Source: Chloranthus sessilifolius (Eukaryota > Streptophyta > Magnoliopsida > Chloranthales > Chloranthaceae). From it: a stretch of DNA of 64,000 nt. Under the pieces are notes generated by a model. It was given only the letters and a program-made list of their open reading frames with translations, was not told the DNA's origin and did no database searches. A program made the translations under genes and the position numbers. The stretch is taken from NCBI GenBank assembly GCA_021018995.1, contig CM037596.1, forward strand, positions 99,431,416 to 99,495,415. The letters are read 5' to 3'. Below are positions 1 to 12,200 of the stretch, piece by piece (positions within the stretch are counted from its first letter, which is position 1; each line of letters starts with the position of its first letter).

Positions 1-103
1 ATATCTCTGTCAACAAAAAATATGGTTGAACTTTCGTGCGTGAACCTGGGATTCGAGCGCGCCAGTTTGTTGCGCCGTAATTTCTGACTATGCATGGGCT
101 CGC

Positions 104-2040
104 GTGCACGAGATGGAGTCTTGCTCACAAAAGTTTGAACAGATTCCTTTCCTCCTCTCCCTATGTGCACGTCTTCCAAGTGTTGAGGCTTCACGTACGC
201 GCTCGCGTACACATAGGTCTTCAATCACTTATCCACAAAGTTTGAGGTGCATTCAATCATTTCTTGCGCCTCTTTTGTGTAATTTTGTGGATGCGCTGTC
301 CCCATCAATCTCCTATGGACCCAAAATATTATCTTCACATCGATGTTGGGGCTCCCCTTCTGAATCCCTTGAGTATCTGAGGTTGTTGGATACTTGGATG
401 TCTCATCTACCTCACCAACACTCGTCCATCTTGCTTTGCAATCTCTCTGGCTGCTTAGTTTATCACACTCCTCGTGCTCCTCATATGGCAGCGGTTCATC
501 GTATCCTTCACTACATTAAGGCCTCTCCTAGTCAAGGCCTATTCTATGGTGATATTGATCATTTCTCTCTTAGCTACTACAATGAGGCTACTATCCAAAG
601 GTGTGACGGGGTTATTACTCTAGATACTAGTAGGAAGGCGTGTGGACCTTGGAGCTAGGTGGTTGTGTGCTATGGCACAGCAGATTGGCTAGCAGGAAGG
701 CGAGCGGGTCTTGGAGCTAGAGGACTGACGCGCTAGGTGTGGTGAAGATTGCCAAAGGAGTCGGGTAGTGTGCTACTGTGGCAACTAGAAGCATGTGGGC
801 GTGGGAGTTGGCTTGCAAGTGTGTGTCGCATCGTGTGCCATTGGCAAGTGAGGATTGTTTGTGTGGCACACAATAGTATGTCAAACAAGGCACTTTTTGA
901 GGTATTCCTGTTACCTGGCAAGGGTTGGTGTGTAAACCATATATATGGGAGGGGGGGTTGTGGAGCTACTCCCATACACATGGGGTCCTGGTGCAGTGAA
1001 CGGTGCACATTGGTCTCCTAGGCCCATAAGGGTGAGCCTAGGACATTCCTTCGACAATGTTGTGTTTCATCCAAGGAGGTTGGCAGAGCTATGTGCAGGG
1101 GTGAAGTATAGGGGGGGCCATTCTGGCCTAGTCTTGTGACTAGACTTGGGGACCGATGCGATGCAGCTTCATGGGCTATGAGGGAGGCACTCGTGAACTA
1201 CGTGGGACACTATAGGGCACGATATCGGATGCTTGAGATGTGTGTTGGTTGCGAGGGCCACAAATGATAATGGGCTTGGTTCAATATGGCAGTAAGACAT
1301 GTTGGTTATGGGGTGACACGAGGAGCTAGATACTACTGTTGCCCGAGTGGGACTAGTGCATGAGGCACGGGGTGAAGCTTGAGCAGGCCAAGTGAGGCAC
1401 GGAGGTGCGTGCATGTGTGTCATATGGGGCACGATGCACTCGAATAGTAGACCTTGGTAAAGAAGGTAACCATGAGGGGAGTTCTTGTCCTCTAGGCAAG
1501 TGGTAGCAGAGCTGATGGTGGGTTAGGCTGGCCTCACTGTAGTGGCATTGAGGGGTCGCATGGGCGTGGCAAACATGCCGAACTGCGCCCCCGCGACAAG
1601 GGTATCCTACTTATCGTCGCTCTACTTTAGGGTATTGTGCATTCCTTGGTGGCAATCTTATTATGTGGAAAAGTAAAAGGAGGACGTTGTATCCAATCCT
1701 AGTAGAAGCTGAGCATAAGGTTATGGCCCATGGGACTTGTCAACTCCTTGGTAACATCTTGTTCTCACTGAGCGTGGTTCTCCCTCATCCATTCCTATGC
1801 CTCTTCTCTGTGATAACAAGCTGCCATCGATATTTTTTGGGATTCGATTCTTCATGAGAGAACCAAATTTGTTAAAGTGGATATTCACTAGTCAAGTTGG
1901 TCTCATCAATACTCTGAATGTTTCCACTTCTCAACAACTAGTTGATGTCTTCACCAAAGTTCTTGGGCCATCAAACCTTCAGGAAGTTATTATCAAGTTG
2001 TGCAGGATAGATATCTATGAACCAACTTAAGGGGGAGAGT
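104..2040 (+). mobile_element. Decayed Ty1/Copia retrotransposon, C-terminal pol (RT end and RNase H)
   Basis: Around 454-600 the translation matches the end of Copia reverse transcriptase and the start of RNase H (reads ...HTPRAPHMAAVHRILHYIKA...). RNase H resumes at about 1595 with YRRSTLGYCAFLGG, then WKSKRR at 1670, a CDNK-type motif near 1810 (read as LLCDNK) and the usual C-terminus VDVFTKVLGPS before a stop at 2028-2030. AAGGGGGAGAG at 2029-2039 looks like the polypurine tract that precedes a 3' LTR. Frames change several times and the catalytic core upstream is not visible, so this is a dead remnant. The recognisable protein is split by about 1 kb of foreign sequence (separate entry). 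A Copia identity is well supported; the lineage was not determined. Confidence 0.75.
615..1595. other. GC-rich insertion inside the Copia RNase H region
   Basis: This stretch separates the two halves of the RNase H homology and is clearly richer in G than its surroundings. It begins with a near-duplication: TAGGAAGGCGTGTGGACCTTGGAGCTAG-like sequence at about 630-658 recurs at 690-720. I see no protein similarity in any frame, no terminal inverted repeats and no target duplication. It may be an insertion or a local rearrangement of unknown origin. Confidence 0.4.
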
Positions 2041-2041
2041 T

Positions 2042-2043
<2 letters not shown>

Positions 2044-2110
<67 letters not shown>

Positions 2111-2111
2111 A
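2044..2111. repeat. Compound microsatellite (CT)n(AC)n
   Basis: About 42 bases of CT repeat pass directly into about 25 bases of AC repeat, a few bases after the polypurine tract of the Copia remnant, where the 3' LTR would be expected to start. Confidence 0.95.
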
Positions 2112-3285
2112 TTACCACCATTAAAGTCAAATGTAGTTTCTTCGGACCTTCTTTGATGTCAGATATCACTAATGCAGACCTTCAAGGGATATATCAAGGC
2201 ATAATACTCTTCACGATTGAAAAGAATTTATGTTATATCAAGGTGGAATGCACGGGTGTCTAACTGCAAACACCGTCCAATTGGTTTCATATTAAGTCTA
2301 ATTAGGGACACGATGTACCACTGGGTCACTTTAGATAAATATGGGGGGCAGGGAAGTGATGATTTTTGCATGAGAAGTTTCGCTTAGTTTAGTTTTCTCG
2401 AGGTCTTCTGGGGTGGGTTTGCTTTGTCAGCCTTGTCGTTGCCCTCGTCGCGGTGTTTTGTTTTTGTGTCTTTGCTTGTGTTTCTTTTCCAGCTTCTCGC
2501 TGGATTTTTATATATTCTCTTACTGATCAAAAAAAGAAAGTGGAATCAGATTCTCTCATTACTATAAACCTGATTAATGCGGCAAGTAAAACTCCTTGGA
2601 GATATAGTTAGATGGAGAAGAATATTTGAAGCGCTAATGAAATATTTACTAGATGCTAGTACCATGGTTAGATGGATTGATATGGACCAACTACCTTCTT
2701 ATTTCACCTCTCTTTTTAGAGAAGATTATTTTGATGGTGGAGAATAGTTGAGTGTTAATGAAACATTTCAAAACCATTGATTTTGGACGTGTGGATAGAT
2801 GCAAAGGTTACCTTGCTAAATAAAGAGTAGATGCTAGTACCATGGTTAATGCAACCTTTTTTTAGAGAATATTTGTATGATACACTCAATCATGTGTAAT
2901 TTTCTTTATTGAATATAGGCTATGAAGCACCGGTGCAAGTACAAAGATACTGATGCGATAATATACGAATGACGTCTGACAATTTCAAAAAAATTTGATG
3001 CAGGTACAAAGTAGAGTACTTATATTAAAAAAATTATTTTATATATATTTTAGGTTATTTTTAAATATAAAAAACAGTTAATATATAATTAAACATAAAA
3101 CAACACAAAAAATAATAATTCAAGAGACAAATTCATTCCAAAAGATATATTTAGAGTTGAAGGCTCAAATTAAAATGTAAGACATGGGTGTTACTATGCA
3201 AAATCCCAACAACACTTTAACCTCAAACTTGTCATGAATTAAATGTAAAAATTAAAAAAAAATTATAAACTACTTAGAAACAACA
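2112..3285. other. Intergenic; possible LINE 3' tail at 2380-2537
   Basis: No coding sequence recognised. The 2380-2537 stretch (T/C/G-rich, then TTTTATATATTCTCTTACTGATC followed by an A-rich run) resembles the 3' end of plant LINEs. The rest is A/T-rich unique-looking DNA with a short internal duplication of the phrase ATGCTAGTACCATGGTTA (2651 and 2830). Confidence 0.3.
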
Positions 3286-5700
3286 TCAAACAATGTCAAT
3301 ATCCATCTCAGCAGCATCCACGTCAGCGAATGTAATAGACTCCAAATTCGGTTCATCCAACAAGAGACTTGCAATCTCAAGTACCCCAGCACCTCCAAAT
3401 GGTTCATCCCAAATGTCTCCTGCAATATCCCGCATCTTGTTTGCTCCATTGGCGTACTCCTCATTCTTTCTCGATAGAACTCGAAGAATAGTATGAACAT
3501 AAACTAAATCTTCAGCACGTTTTGGCAAAATTTTGTTTCACTTTAATGAATGAATGGAGTATGTACTCCAATTCCTCTCACAACACGATGACGAACATGA
3601 TTGTCTAAGAAGCTTGAAGGCTAAGCCTTGGAGTAATGGCAACGAAGCTCCATGAGTATACCACCAAACTTTTGGTTCTAATGTCCACCTGTCTTTCAAA
3701 CAATCAAATTCGCCAAATTGATCTAAACTCTCGGAAAACTTAACATACTCGACATTCACTCTTGCTCTTTCTGGAGAATTGGGAAAAAATCTTTTCAGAT
3801 TCTCTGCACATATTTCTGCATCTATGTGGGGAGGAACATGATTTGGAGTCTCATTGATCCATTTCACACTATAGTATCTGATTATAAAATATAAAAAAGA
3901 CTATTAGCATTAAAAGAGTCTATGAAATAAAAAAATTGTACATTATATTGAGTAAACAAACTTACCTAGGATTCAATGACATGGCCAAACAATGGAGCAG
4001 AGTGCAACTCTTAGTCCATCGATCAACAAGTATACTATGAACAACAACATAGAAAATCGATGTTTGACTTTTTTCCTTGCCTTCAAATCTAAAGATTGCT
4101 TTCTTCACATTTTCAATCATCGTATCCATGGGTTAAAATGCCGGAAAACCGGTACGTATCGTCCGGTCAAAAAATCGGTACGTACCGGACGATACGTACC
4201 GGAACAATAAAAAATCGGACGATACATTGAATGTATCGTCCGGTATTACACATATAAAAGGGCGATACGGTACTTTTAATGTACCGTATCGTCCACCTCT
4301 GATACCGATACGTATCGTCCAATACGTATCGGTATCGGACGATATTTTGATCCATGATCGTATCCCACATATCATACACCATGTGAAGAATAGGCTTATC
4401 CGTGTCAGCACGCCTAAACATATCATATATAAAATTGGTGAAGGAAATGATGTAATCGACCTTATCCCACCAAGTATCACTTAAGACTAGCTCTTTCATA
4501 GTTGCAGCTTTCCATGGATCGTCTTCTCTATACGAAGACCATTCCTCACTAATCACCATGCTCTGAAGACCCCTTCTTACAAGCTTCAGTCTTTTCAGCA
4601 TGACTATGATGGAAATAAATCTTGTCTCAGCTAACAACTTCAAAGGGCTAAATTCATTAAACAGTGCTAGCTTCCTTAAGTGATTAACGATAAAAATCCG
4701 TATGAATAAAGCATCATCGGCTATTTGAGTGATCCAATTGCATTCATTATACGCGATCTCATTCCTCTCTATGTTCTTTGTTGCGCAAATATTCTTTAGA
4801 GCCAGATTCAAGGTATGGACAACACAAGGAGTCCAAAAAATATGAGGATATTCGGCTTCAACAAAAGCCCCAGCTGCTTTCTTCACAGGCGCATTATCTG
4901 TTATGATTTGGACCACGTTATAAGGTGTAACCTCCTTAATAACATCTAGAAGCAGTGTAGCAATATAATGTTTATCCTTGTATTCTTTCGTGTCATCAAC
5001 TACTTTCAAAAAAACTGGCCCTCCATCTGATACAGTCATGAAATTGATAAGTGGCCTCTTCTGTGCATCGGTCCATCCATCAGATACTATGCTAACCCCT
5101 TTCTCTTTCCATGTCCCTCTAACTGGCTCCAACAACCTCTCTATCTGAGCCTTCTCTTTCTGCAGCAATGTGGTCCGTAGAGAATTGTAGCCAGGAGGAA
5201 TATAGCCATCAAGATTTTTATTTGCTGCAAATTTGAAGACCGAAACATAATGCGGGTTTCTTGCAAAATGGAATGATAGGCCACCGGAATAAAACATCCT
5301 AGCAATAATCTCATTCAATTGTTCGCGCTCCTCATTGTTCCATGCTTTTTCCAAGGGAGAATTCTCAAGCTGTCTTCTTTTTTCCAAGCGCGGAAGGTTC
5401 AACAATACCACCGGTACTACTAATCAGAGCCGAGCTACTGTGGCTACTTGCAATGGATCGAACAAGTAGAGGGACTTACTTCGGTCTCTTCAATTTTTCC
5501 GCTTCATCCTCTAAATTTCTCATCTCCCTTATATGTTCGAGTAAAACTTTCCCACAAATAGCAACTATCACACCCTAACTTTGAGTAAATGTGCCTTTAC
5601 TCTAGAATACGATCCAGTATATGTCTCATTGCAATAATTGCAAGTCCATCTTTGGTTACCACCACCACCATCAGATGCCCCTAATTTGGTAACGTATCTC
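3286..5700 (-). pseudogene. hAT-superfamily transposase (BED zinc finger, DUF659, hAT dimerisation), inactivated
   Basis: Read right to left, the gene opens with a BED-type finger near 5650-5590 (W-T-C-x2-C ... GSYSRVKAHL), then a linker with in-frame stops and a one-base frame change near 5390. A long open DUF659 core runs from about 5380 to 4365; it shows VSDGWTDAQKRPLINF, ITDNAPVKKAAG and TPCVVHTLNLALKNI. The frame is then broken by a 230-bp MITE at 4127-4356. Past the MITE coding resumes (MIENVKKAIFRFEGKEK...LVDRWTKSCTLLHCLAMSLNP) to a GT donor at 3965; the intron is 3965-3878 with phase preserved (AG|A gives Arg, then YYSVKW). The last exon, 3877-3286, holds the hAT C-terminal domain (SSSCCERNWSTYS), an in-frame TGA at about 3540-3538 where Arg is expected, then a readable tail to TGA at 3288-3286. 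Transposase of a cut-and-paste element; identity is firm, activity is lost. Confidence 0.88.
4127..4356. mobile_element. hAT-type MITE (GATACG family) inserted in the hAT transposase
   Basis: 230 bp with terminal repeats CATGGGTTAAAAT at the left and, inverted, CATGGATCAAAAT at the right. Exact 8-bp target duplication ATCGTATC at 4119-4126 and 4357-4364. The interior is a set of palindromes built on CGGTACGTATCG / GACGATAC. Removing the element and one duplication copy restores the transposase reading (DMWDT|MIENVKK). TIR pattern and 8-bp duplication fit hAT mobilisation. Confidence 0.92.
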
Positions 5701-5719
5701 TATAGAGGATGAGTATCGT

Positions 5720-6560
5720 CACTCACACTGGTGCCTAAAACTACGAGAAGCGCTCATTAGCGATGCAAAGTTGAAAAAATCTGTCCATAAAAGAAAATTA
5801 TATTCATAAATATGTATATAAGTGGATGTGAAGTTGTGAACCATCCGATTGATGATCTTTAATATCAGCCATTAATAGTGAAAACAATGGTTGATATTAA
5901 AGTCTACAAGTCGGATGGCTTTAATCTCGTTGCAATGCCATTTATGACTCATTATGACTAAAGTCAGATTGCTTAAAGTCCCTAATAGTACAAATCACTA
6001 CATCATAAAACGTTGATCGATGAACTTTAATATCAGCCATGAATATTGTAAACATTGGTTGATATTAAAGTCCACAATCAAATGGCTTAATCTCATTAAC
6101 GGTACAAATCACCGATCAACGTTTCTTGAGTCCATTATGGCTGAAATCAGATGGCTTAATCTCATTAACGGTACAAATCACTACATCTTAAACACATTTT
6201 TAGAGTATTTCATTTAAACACATTTTTTGGGTATACATGACGGTCACGTGAGTCGGTCCCTTCAAAAATCTGGTCATGTGAGTCGGACCAAGCACACATC
6301 AAGTTTTATGTGACCGACTATCCCGACTGTCATTTAAGCACCAAATGATGTTTAAACGATCTTACACCCTTTATTGGCTTATGATCTTGGAATGGTGGTT
6401 CTTATTTTTTGATGGCTGGTATTGAACACCATCAAAAGTAAGGAGATTTAAGATCGACGATCAACGATCATTTAAATTAAGAACAATATCAGCCATAAAA
6501 AATCACGCTTTAAGATCGGCAATCATTTAAACACCATATTAAGATTCTGAGAGGGGAGTT
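5720..6560. repeat. Cluster of degraded palindromic MITE fragments
   Basis: Inverted pairs such as CCATCCGATTGATGATC (5843) against its partner ending AAGTCGGATGG (5920), with TTTAATATCAGCC arms, recur at 6020-6090. Phrases ATTTAAGCACCAAATG and GTTTAAACGATC at 6330-6365 match the ends of the better preserved elements at 25723-26110 and 43938-44392. No coding sequence. Confidence 0.6.
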
Positions 6561-6627
6561 TGACACAAGTGCCAACCCTGTTTACTCGGGTCATGTACTT
6601 AATAGGCTAATGCCTAATAAAAAAAAT

Positions 6628-7042
6628 GAGCACCTTTAAATCCAGCCATCGTATCTTTCAATTCATCCACGCTGAAACCCATTGACTGCTTTGAATCTCA
6701 CAATGCAAATTGTTCTTTATCCCAATCTTTCACATGCCGCATCTTGAGATCATGCTCATACCATCCACCATCGGTTTTTTATTTATTTTAAATGGTATCC
6801 GTTTCCAAAAAAGTGGCCTTAACATCACGTGGAACTCATCACACTCAAATAAGGTCACTTTTTGGGATGTGTACCACATGAAATAAAAAACACATCGTCT
6901 GATGGCACGCCCATGATCTCAAGATCCATTATGTGAAAGATTGGAATGAAAAACAATCAGCATTGTCGAATTCAAATCAGTCAATGGGTTTCAGCAGCGT
7001 GGGTGAACTCAAAGATTCAGTGGGTGGAATTAAAGGTATTCT
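6628..7042. mobile_element. Long-palindrome MITE, MULE-like (family A)
   Basis: Arms of about 75 bp: GAGCACCTTTAAATCC at the left faces GGAATTAAAGGTATTC at the right, followed inward by CCCATTGACTG / CAGTCAATGGG and CCCAATCTTTCACATG / CATTATGTGAAAGATTGG. The 9 bp before the left end (AAAAAAAAT) and after the right end (TAAAGAAAT) agree at 7 of 9 positions, weak because A-rich. Family members recur throughout the window. Confidence 0.7.
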
Positions 7043-7051
7043 AAAGAAATT

Positions 7052-7220
7052 TGGTCCCACAGTCGAGTCGACGTCAACAAAGGCAAGCTGTGGGCCACCG
7101 GTGCTTCATATTTGTCCACTTGCCAATCTAAAAAACTTGGTCCCACAGTCGACGCAAACATAGGCAAACTGTGGCCGATCTCAAATTTCAACGATTCACA
7201 TTTGTCCACTTGCCTATTTG
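7052..7220. repeat. Two-copy tandem repeat, period about 86 bp
   Basis: TTGGTCCCACAGTCGA starts at 7052 and again at 7138; each copy continues with a CAACAAAGGCAAGCTGTGG-like block and ends with CATATTTGTCCACTTGCC (CACATTTG... in the second). It adjoins the right end of the palindromic MITE. Confidence 0.75.
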
Positions 7221-7224
7221 TCTC

Positions 7225-7266
7225 CTCTCAATAAATATGACTCACGCATCATGCCATCTTCATTTG

Positions 7267-7306
<40 letters not shown>

Positions 7307-7660
7307 GCATTTTTGTAAAAAAAATATATGAAGTCTGAAACTGGCAGAGCAGCTAGCAGATCTCGATCTCAGATTTCAAGGGAAAAACAAAACCCTTCGC
7401 AGGGAGAGAAGAAGAAGAAAGAAAAGGAAAGTACCTGATTTGAGAAGCAGCAGCCCTTCGCGGGGAGCGCAAGTATATACATCCTTGGCTCTTTGCTACT
7501 TCTTCTCCTTCTTCTTCTAATCTTCTACTTCTGCTATTTTTTTATCCCCCTTTTGCAACCCTAAAAAAGAACCAGAGCTTTTGCTCTTCTTCTAATTTTT
7601 TTCTTCGTTTTTTTTTTCCCTTCCTTTTGCAACCCTAAAAAAGAGCCCGATCAAATCAGT
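7225..7660 (+). promoter_or_regulatory. Promoter/leader-like orphan stretch with (TC)n
   Basis: An AATAAATATGAC box (about 7229) is followed by a TC microsatellite (7271-7305), purine-rich AGAAGAAGAAGAAAG near 7410 and a pyrimidine-rich TTCTTCTCC region near 7500, a composition common in plant core promoters and 5' leaders. No open reading frame follows, so a function is only conjecture. Confidence 0.25.
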
Positions 7661-8430
7661 CGTATACCAATTTCGGCCCCTAATAACGTATACGTAACCC
7701 TAAAAATAGGAATTAAAATAATTTTTTCTTTTTAAATCAAATAAATATCCCGACCGTATCCCGGCCGTATCCCACCCGTACCGTACCCGATTTTTGATTT
7801 TTTTTTTTTTTGGGGGGGGGGGGGGGGGGGAACTCGTGGGATACACATGCAGGCGCATCCCGCCAGTACCCGTATCCGATACATATAGGATACGGGCACG
7901 GCATCCATTTAGACGTATCCGTGCTTCCTAGAATATAGGGTGAGGACCCAACAACCTCAACCTTGCATATCGAAATTAGAAAATTACTAAATTTAACAAA
8001 CCCTTATAAAAGCTGAGCAGGCTCCTCAGAGATGATTTAAGTTTTCATATTTTCTTTTTTTTATTGGGAATTCTGTTCATGGAAAACTATTTTTTCCATT
8101 TTATCATATAAAATATGTTCTAATATAATTCTTCTGTTGGAAAAAAAAGGAGTCAACTCTGTTGAAAATGTGTGTTGATGATCTGATTATCAAAGAGGCA
8201 CTGAAAACGTCTTTGAGAGATGGAAATCTGCTTCTAAGTTTGTGATGAGGGAAACTGTTGAGAAATCTGACACTTCTTCAGCCTGGAGTAATTCAGTAAT
8301 CATCATCACTTGTATCATACAGAGGACAAACATAAATGGGAATTGGAGCTTCAGGCTAACGAAAGTGAGTAGGGGGGACCACCATATAATGGTCTTTCGT
8401 AGGTAGTATTATGTACCTTTTTGTGGCCCA
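7661..8430. other. Repeat-like DNA with GTATCC motifs and a poly(T)/poly(G) run
   Basis: From about 7740 to 7925 the motif CCGTATCC recurs several times in both orientations, interrupted at about 7795-7830 by a T run that switches to about 19 G. It looks like an old GTATCC-rich MITE. Nothing recognisable in 7950-8430. Confidence 0.4.
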
Positions 8431-8432
8431 TA

Positions 8433-8867
8433 GTGACAAACTACGACGTTTTTAAAAAATTACGCATATAGTACACGTTTTTTTGCACAACATACTAAAC
8501 CGTATAACACCCGTATTTTTCAATAAAATGCATATTGTCGTATGATACATGCATTTTGCGTATTAAAAGTTTTATTCCTGTATCTTAAGGAAATTGCTTT
8601 AAAACGTTTTAAATAAAAATAAAATAAAACTTGAGAGCACAGACCTTGCGAGCCTTGAAACACTGGGCCCGTGAGCGGTAAAACGAAACACAACTAAGAC
8701 CTTAAACCCCTTTTCTCTCTTTAATAATTTCCATTTTTTGCCCCATTTTTCTTCTTCTGTCCTTGACAGTTTTTTAGGTTCCGATTTTTCCCATTTTTGT
8801 TTCTTATTTTGCTTTTTTTCCAACTTTTTCACTCGCTGTATTTAGACCCATAACCGTATTTTGTCAC
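8433..8867. mobile_element. Possible MITE with TIR GTGACAAA
   Basis: GTGACAAACTACG at the left faces CGTATTTTGTCAC at the right (one mismatch over 13), both bordered by TA. 435 bp. A TA duplication would fit a Tc1/mariner-type insertion but two bases prove little. Confidence 0.45.
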
Positions 8868-8869
8868 TA

Positions 8870-9217
8870 TAAATGTGGCCAACTGACTGTCAGATGTAAC
8901 ATATACAATTAGGATTTTGTATAATAGCAACAAAATCAAGCTCCAAAAGATCTGAAGTTTATAGCACCAATGCAGCAGCATGTTCCTTTATTCCAGAGAA
9001 CTGAGAATGCTTAATTTACAATTTTATAATTGACAACAAGGGGAAAAAGTTTAATTAAAGATTGAAATTTTATGAATGGACAACTTTTACAAGAAAAATT
9101 GAGACAAGCCCTCCAAAAAAAAAAAATTCCATAGGAAATTGCAATTTACTTTGCTAATCGAATTTGCAACTTACAAAGTCAAAGCATTCACGAGTGCACG
9201 GATTTTAAAAGGACCAT
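8870..9217 (-). other. 3' untranslated region and downstream flank of the DUF688 gene
   Basis: Following the stop at 9220-9218. An AATAAA motif on the minus strand lies near 8980 and is a plausible polyadenylation signal; the exact cleavage site cannot be read. Confidence 0.4.
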
Positions 9218-12200
9218 TCATATTTTTGAACTTTCAGATTGCTGGGATGCAGGATTTATTAGTTCCTGAAAATACGGAAAACAATATTGGTGTAACTCAA
9301 ATGACTCATCACGAAATTTGTCATTGATAATAAAATGAGTGATGAGAGATTGATTACCTCTGAAAAAAGTAAATGATTATGGGGCACATTAGATGTTTTT
9401 ACAATGTTTTCCCACTTCGTATCAACAGAGGATTCCTTGACAAGCTGTTTCTTAGATTGGTATGATCGAGAAAACAGATTCTTTGATGTCACGGAAGGCA
9501 AGGTACGCCAAAGCCAAGACTCCGAAGGTGATTTTGGTAAAGGAGGGGGGAGAAGAGACTGCAGAGACTCTGGGCTATTCAAATCCAATTTCCCATCAAC
9601 GAGAACCAATGACTTAGCTTCCCAATCAGAGCCATCAACATGGCAGATGCCTCTTATGTTGTCCCTGTGCACTCCAAGATTTGATCTACCAGAGAAAACC
9701 GGTGGATCACTTTCAACAGATTCAGAGATTATAGGTTCCAAAACGTCTCTCTCCTTCAAAATATTTGGCCGGTTGATCTCATCCATCGATTGGCTCTCCA
9801 CCGGAATCTCAGGTGTCTCGGTATCCGGAGAAACCGATTTCGTTTGTTCAGAATCTACGTACAGAGTTTTCTCAACTACAGGACTTGACGAGCCCGAGCC
9901 TTGTTCACGGCTATGATGAGATAATAATTCCCGCAAGTTCTTACCTTGTTTCGGAACACCCAGAAAACCCGTTCCTTCAAGAAACGGAGACTGAGGCGTT
10001 TCATTCCGGTAGGGGGATATATTCCCAAGGACAGTGGACCGCTTGTATGAAGATGACCCATCAGGCGTTTGAGAATCGGTCCAGACTGTCAACTGATTAG
10101 ATTCGCTAGCTGGCTTATTACTCCCGTCGAAAAAGGAGCCATGGGATTGAAGTCCACTTAACAGTTTGTGTTTGTAGACGGCTTCCCATGTTTGCTGTCC
10201 ATCAAAAAAAAGGTGTAAATAATAAACAACAATCGGAATCAAGGAGTATCAGAAATATGCAATGTGAAATTTTTCAGATGATAATTTTTTATAAAATTTA
10301 ATAAATCAGAAAAAATTAGAACAAGCAAAAAAAATCAAACAAAATGTATAAAGTGTATATTTATGCATGACAACATGAATATTTTGTAGTGTATAATATA
10401 TTTATGTAAAAAAAAGCTAAGGTCTTGCATAGGGTAACTGAACCGTTCCCAATCTAGATTGTGAACGGTAACTGGTACTGGACACGTGGCACTATCATTC
10501 ATCAAGTGTGTAATGTGATGCCAAGGACCAGATGTGAAGATCTGGTGGCCAAACATTGCACTGACAAAAAATCCCCATCGTGTGATTTAAAGCGGGCAAA
10601 CACCTTTAAATAAATGGCTAAAAACTGATTTTCGAGATTTACAGGGTAACCGCTCATTTGAAAGGCATTTGATCACTTTGAATCACACAATAGAGATTTT
10701 TTTATGCAATCTTTGACCCACAAGATCTTAGATTGTGGTCTTCGCATGGCATGACACACTCAACGACAACTAGTGCCACGTGTCCAAAAAAGCGACCCGT
10801 TCAGAATCAAGACTGAGATGGGTCAGTTATCCCATACCGGCTCAAACATGAAATAGTGACAAAGGAGAAGGAGATATATAGGTAGTATACTGTGGTCATT
10901 TCCAAAAAAATGATACATGTCAGGCAATAAATATCTGGACCAAGGTGTCAATATTGTTATCAGTATCGGGTATCGGTCCATCTTGGACCAATCCGTATAG
11001 GCTGATACGGATATGGTAACGCCGATATCGTATCAGTCGATTATTTTTTTTTTCAAAAAAAAAATTATTAAAACCGGTTTTTATTGGTCAGTTCCACTGA
11101 TACCAAGACAGGATTGGTGGATACTGACCAGATCGGTCCGATACCGATACCACCCCGATAACTGTATCGGGTGGTATCGGTATCGGTGCTCGACGAAACC
11201 GATACGTATCGCCGAGTTTGATACCATGATCTGAACAACCGAGAGTTTAGACCATTTTGGGCATCATTAATACAACTAAAAGACTTTTTTAAGGTTACCT
11301 CATTGCCAGCTTCACTGAGAGATCCATAATGCGTGGATTTGATCTGTGAGTTATTACTCCGCAACGGTGACAAAGGTACCCTCCCCTTAACTTTCATCCC
11401 CGGGACAGGATTCAAAAGGCACAAAGAATTTCTCAAGCAAAACCGCGGAAAAAACCCACAAGCTTTCATGGATAAGTCCCCGGTTTGACCACAATCCTCC
11501 TCTACCTCATCACTCTCTTCTTCCTCTGCATCTCTTGCATATTGTGGTACAAAATTAGGCCTATACTGAGAAGGCAGAGTCGGTCCCCGACTATCTCCAT
11601 CAACCCTCTCCACGGGGCTCATCGGTTTGTGTGCCAATTGTTTCTTCGTAACATACTGGGGCATTTCGGAAGTCATTGCCTTGGCGGCGGGCAAAAAACG
11701 GTCCATCATAAAACCGCGACCTGCTAAATCTGTCGAGAAGCTTCCAGAGAGTTTAGAATCAGGACGGGTCAAACCTGTCACACCACTATTCAAGCTACAG
11801 TTCATGAAGCAAGATTCGGCATGAGATAACGTGTCAAGCGCATCAGAGAAGGCTTCATCATCGCAATCATCATCATCACAACCATCTGATGTAGATTCCA
11901 CCTCTTCTTTAACAACCCCTTTCAAACTCTCCAATTTAGTCATATTGTCTACTGGTGGCCTAACCACTTCGTTCATCCCTTCAGATTCTCTTTCTTCCTG
12001 TTTAGCTTCCAAAATTCTCCCTGGAGGGAGCTTCGGAGCTACAGGAGGCCGATCGAGAGCTTTGAGTCGGGGCCTACTACCATCATCTCCATCCTTGGGT
12101 TGACCAGGAGTTTGCTCCCATTGAAAAGGGACTGCGCCGGCATTTCTAATTGGCCCAGACTTCAATTCGGATTTGTACGAAGGAAAATAAGGTTTAACCA

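Noticed and set aside
733..1432. Several 60-90 codon frames on both strands in the G-rich block
   Set aside because: Frames on both strands with no homology; expected where stop codons are rare because of composition.
8599..8832. Lys-rich minus-strand frame
   Set aside because: A T-rich tract on the plus strand inside a probable MITE; no homology.
9404..10100. Plus-strand frames of 95-170 codons over 9.4-10.1 kb and 11.5-12.1 kb
   Set aside because: They are antisense to the DUF688 exons, whose homology and splice sites support the minus strand.
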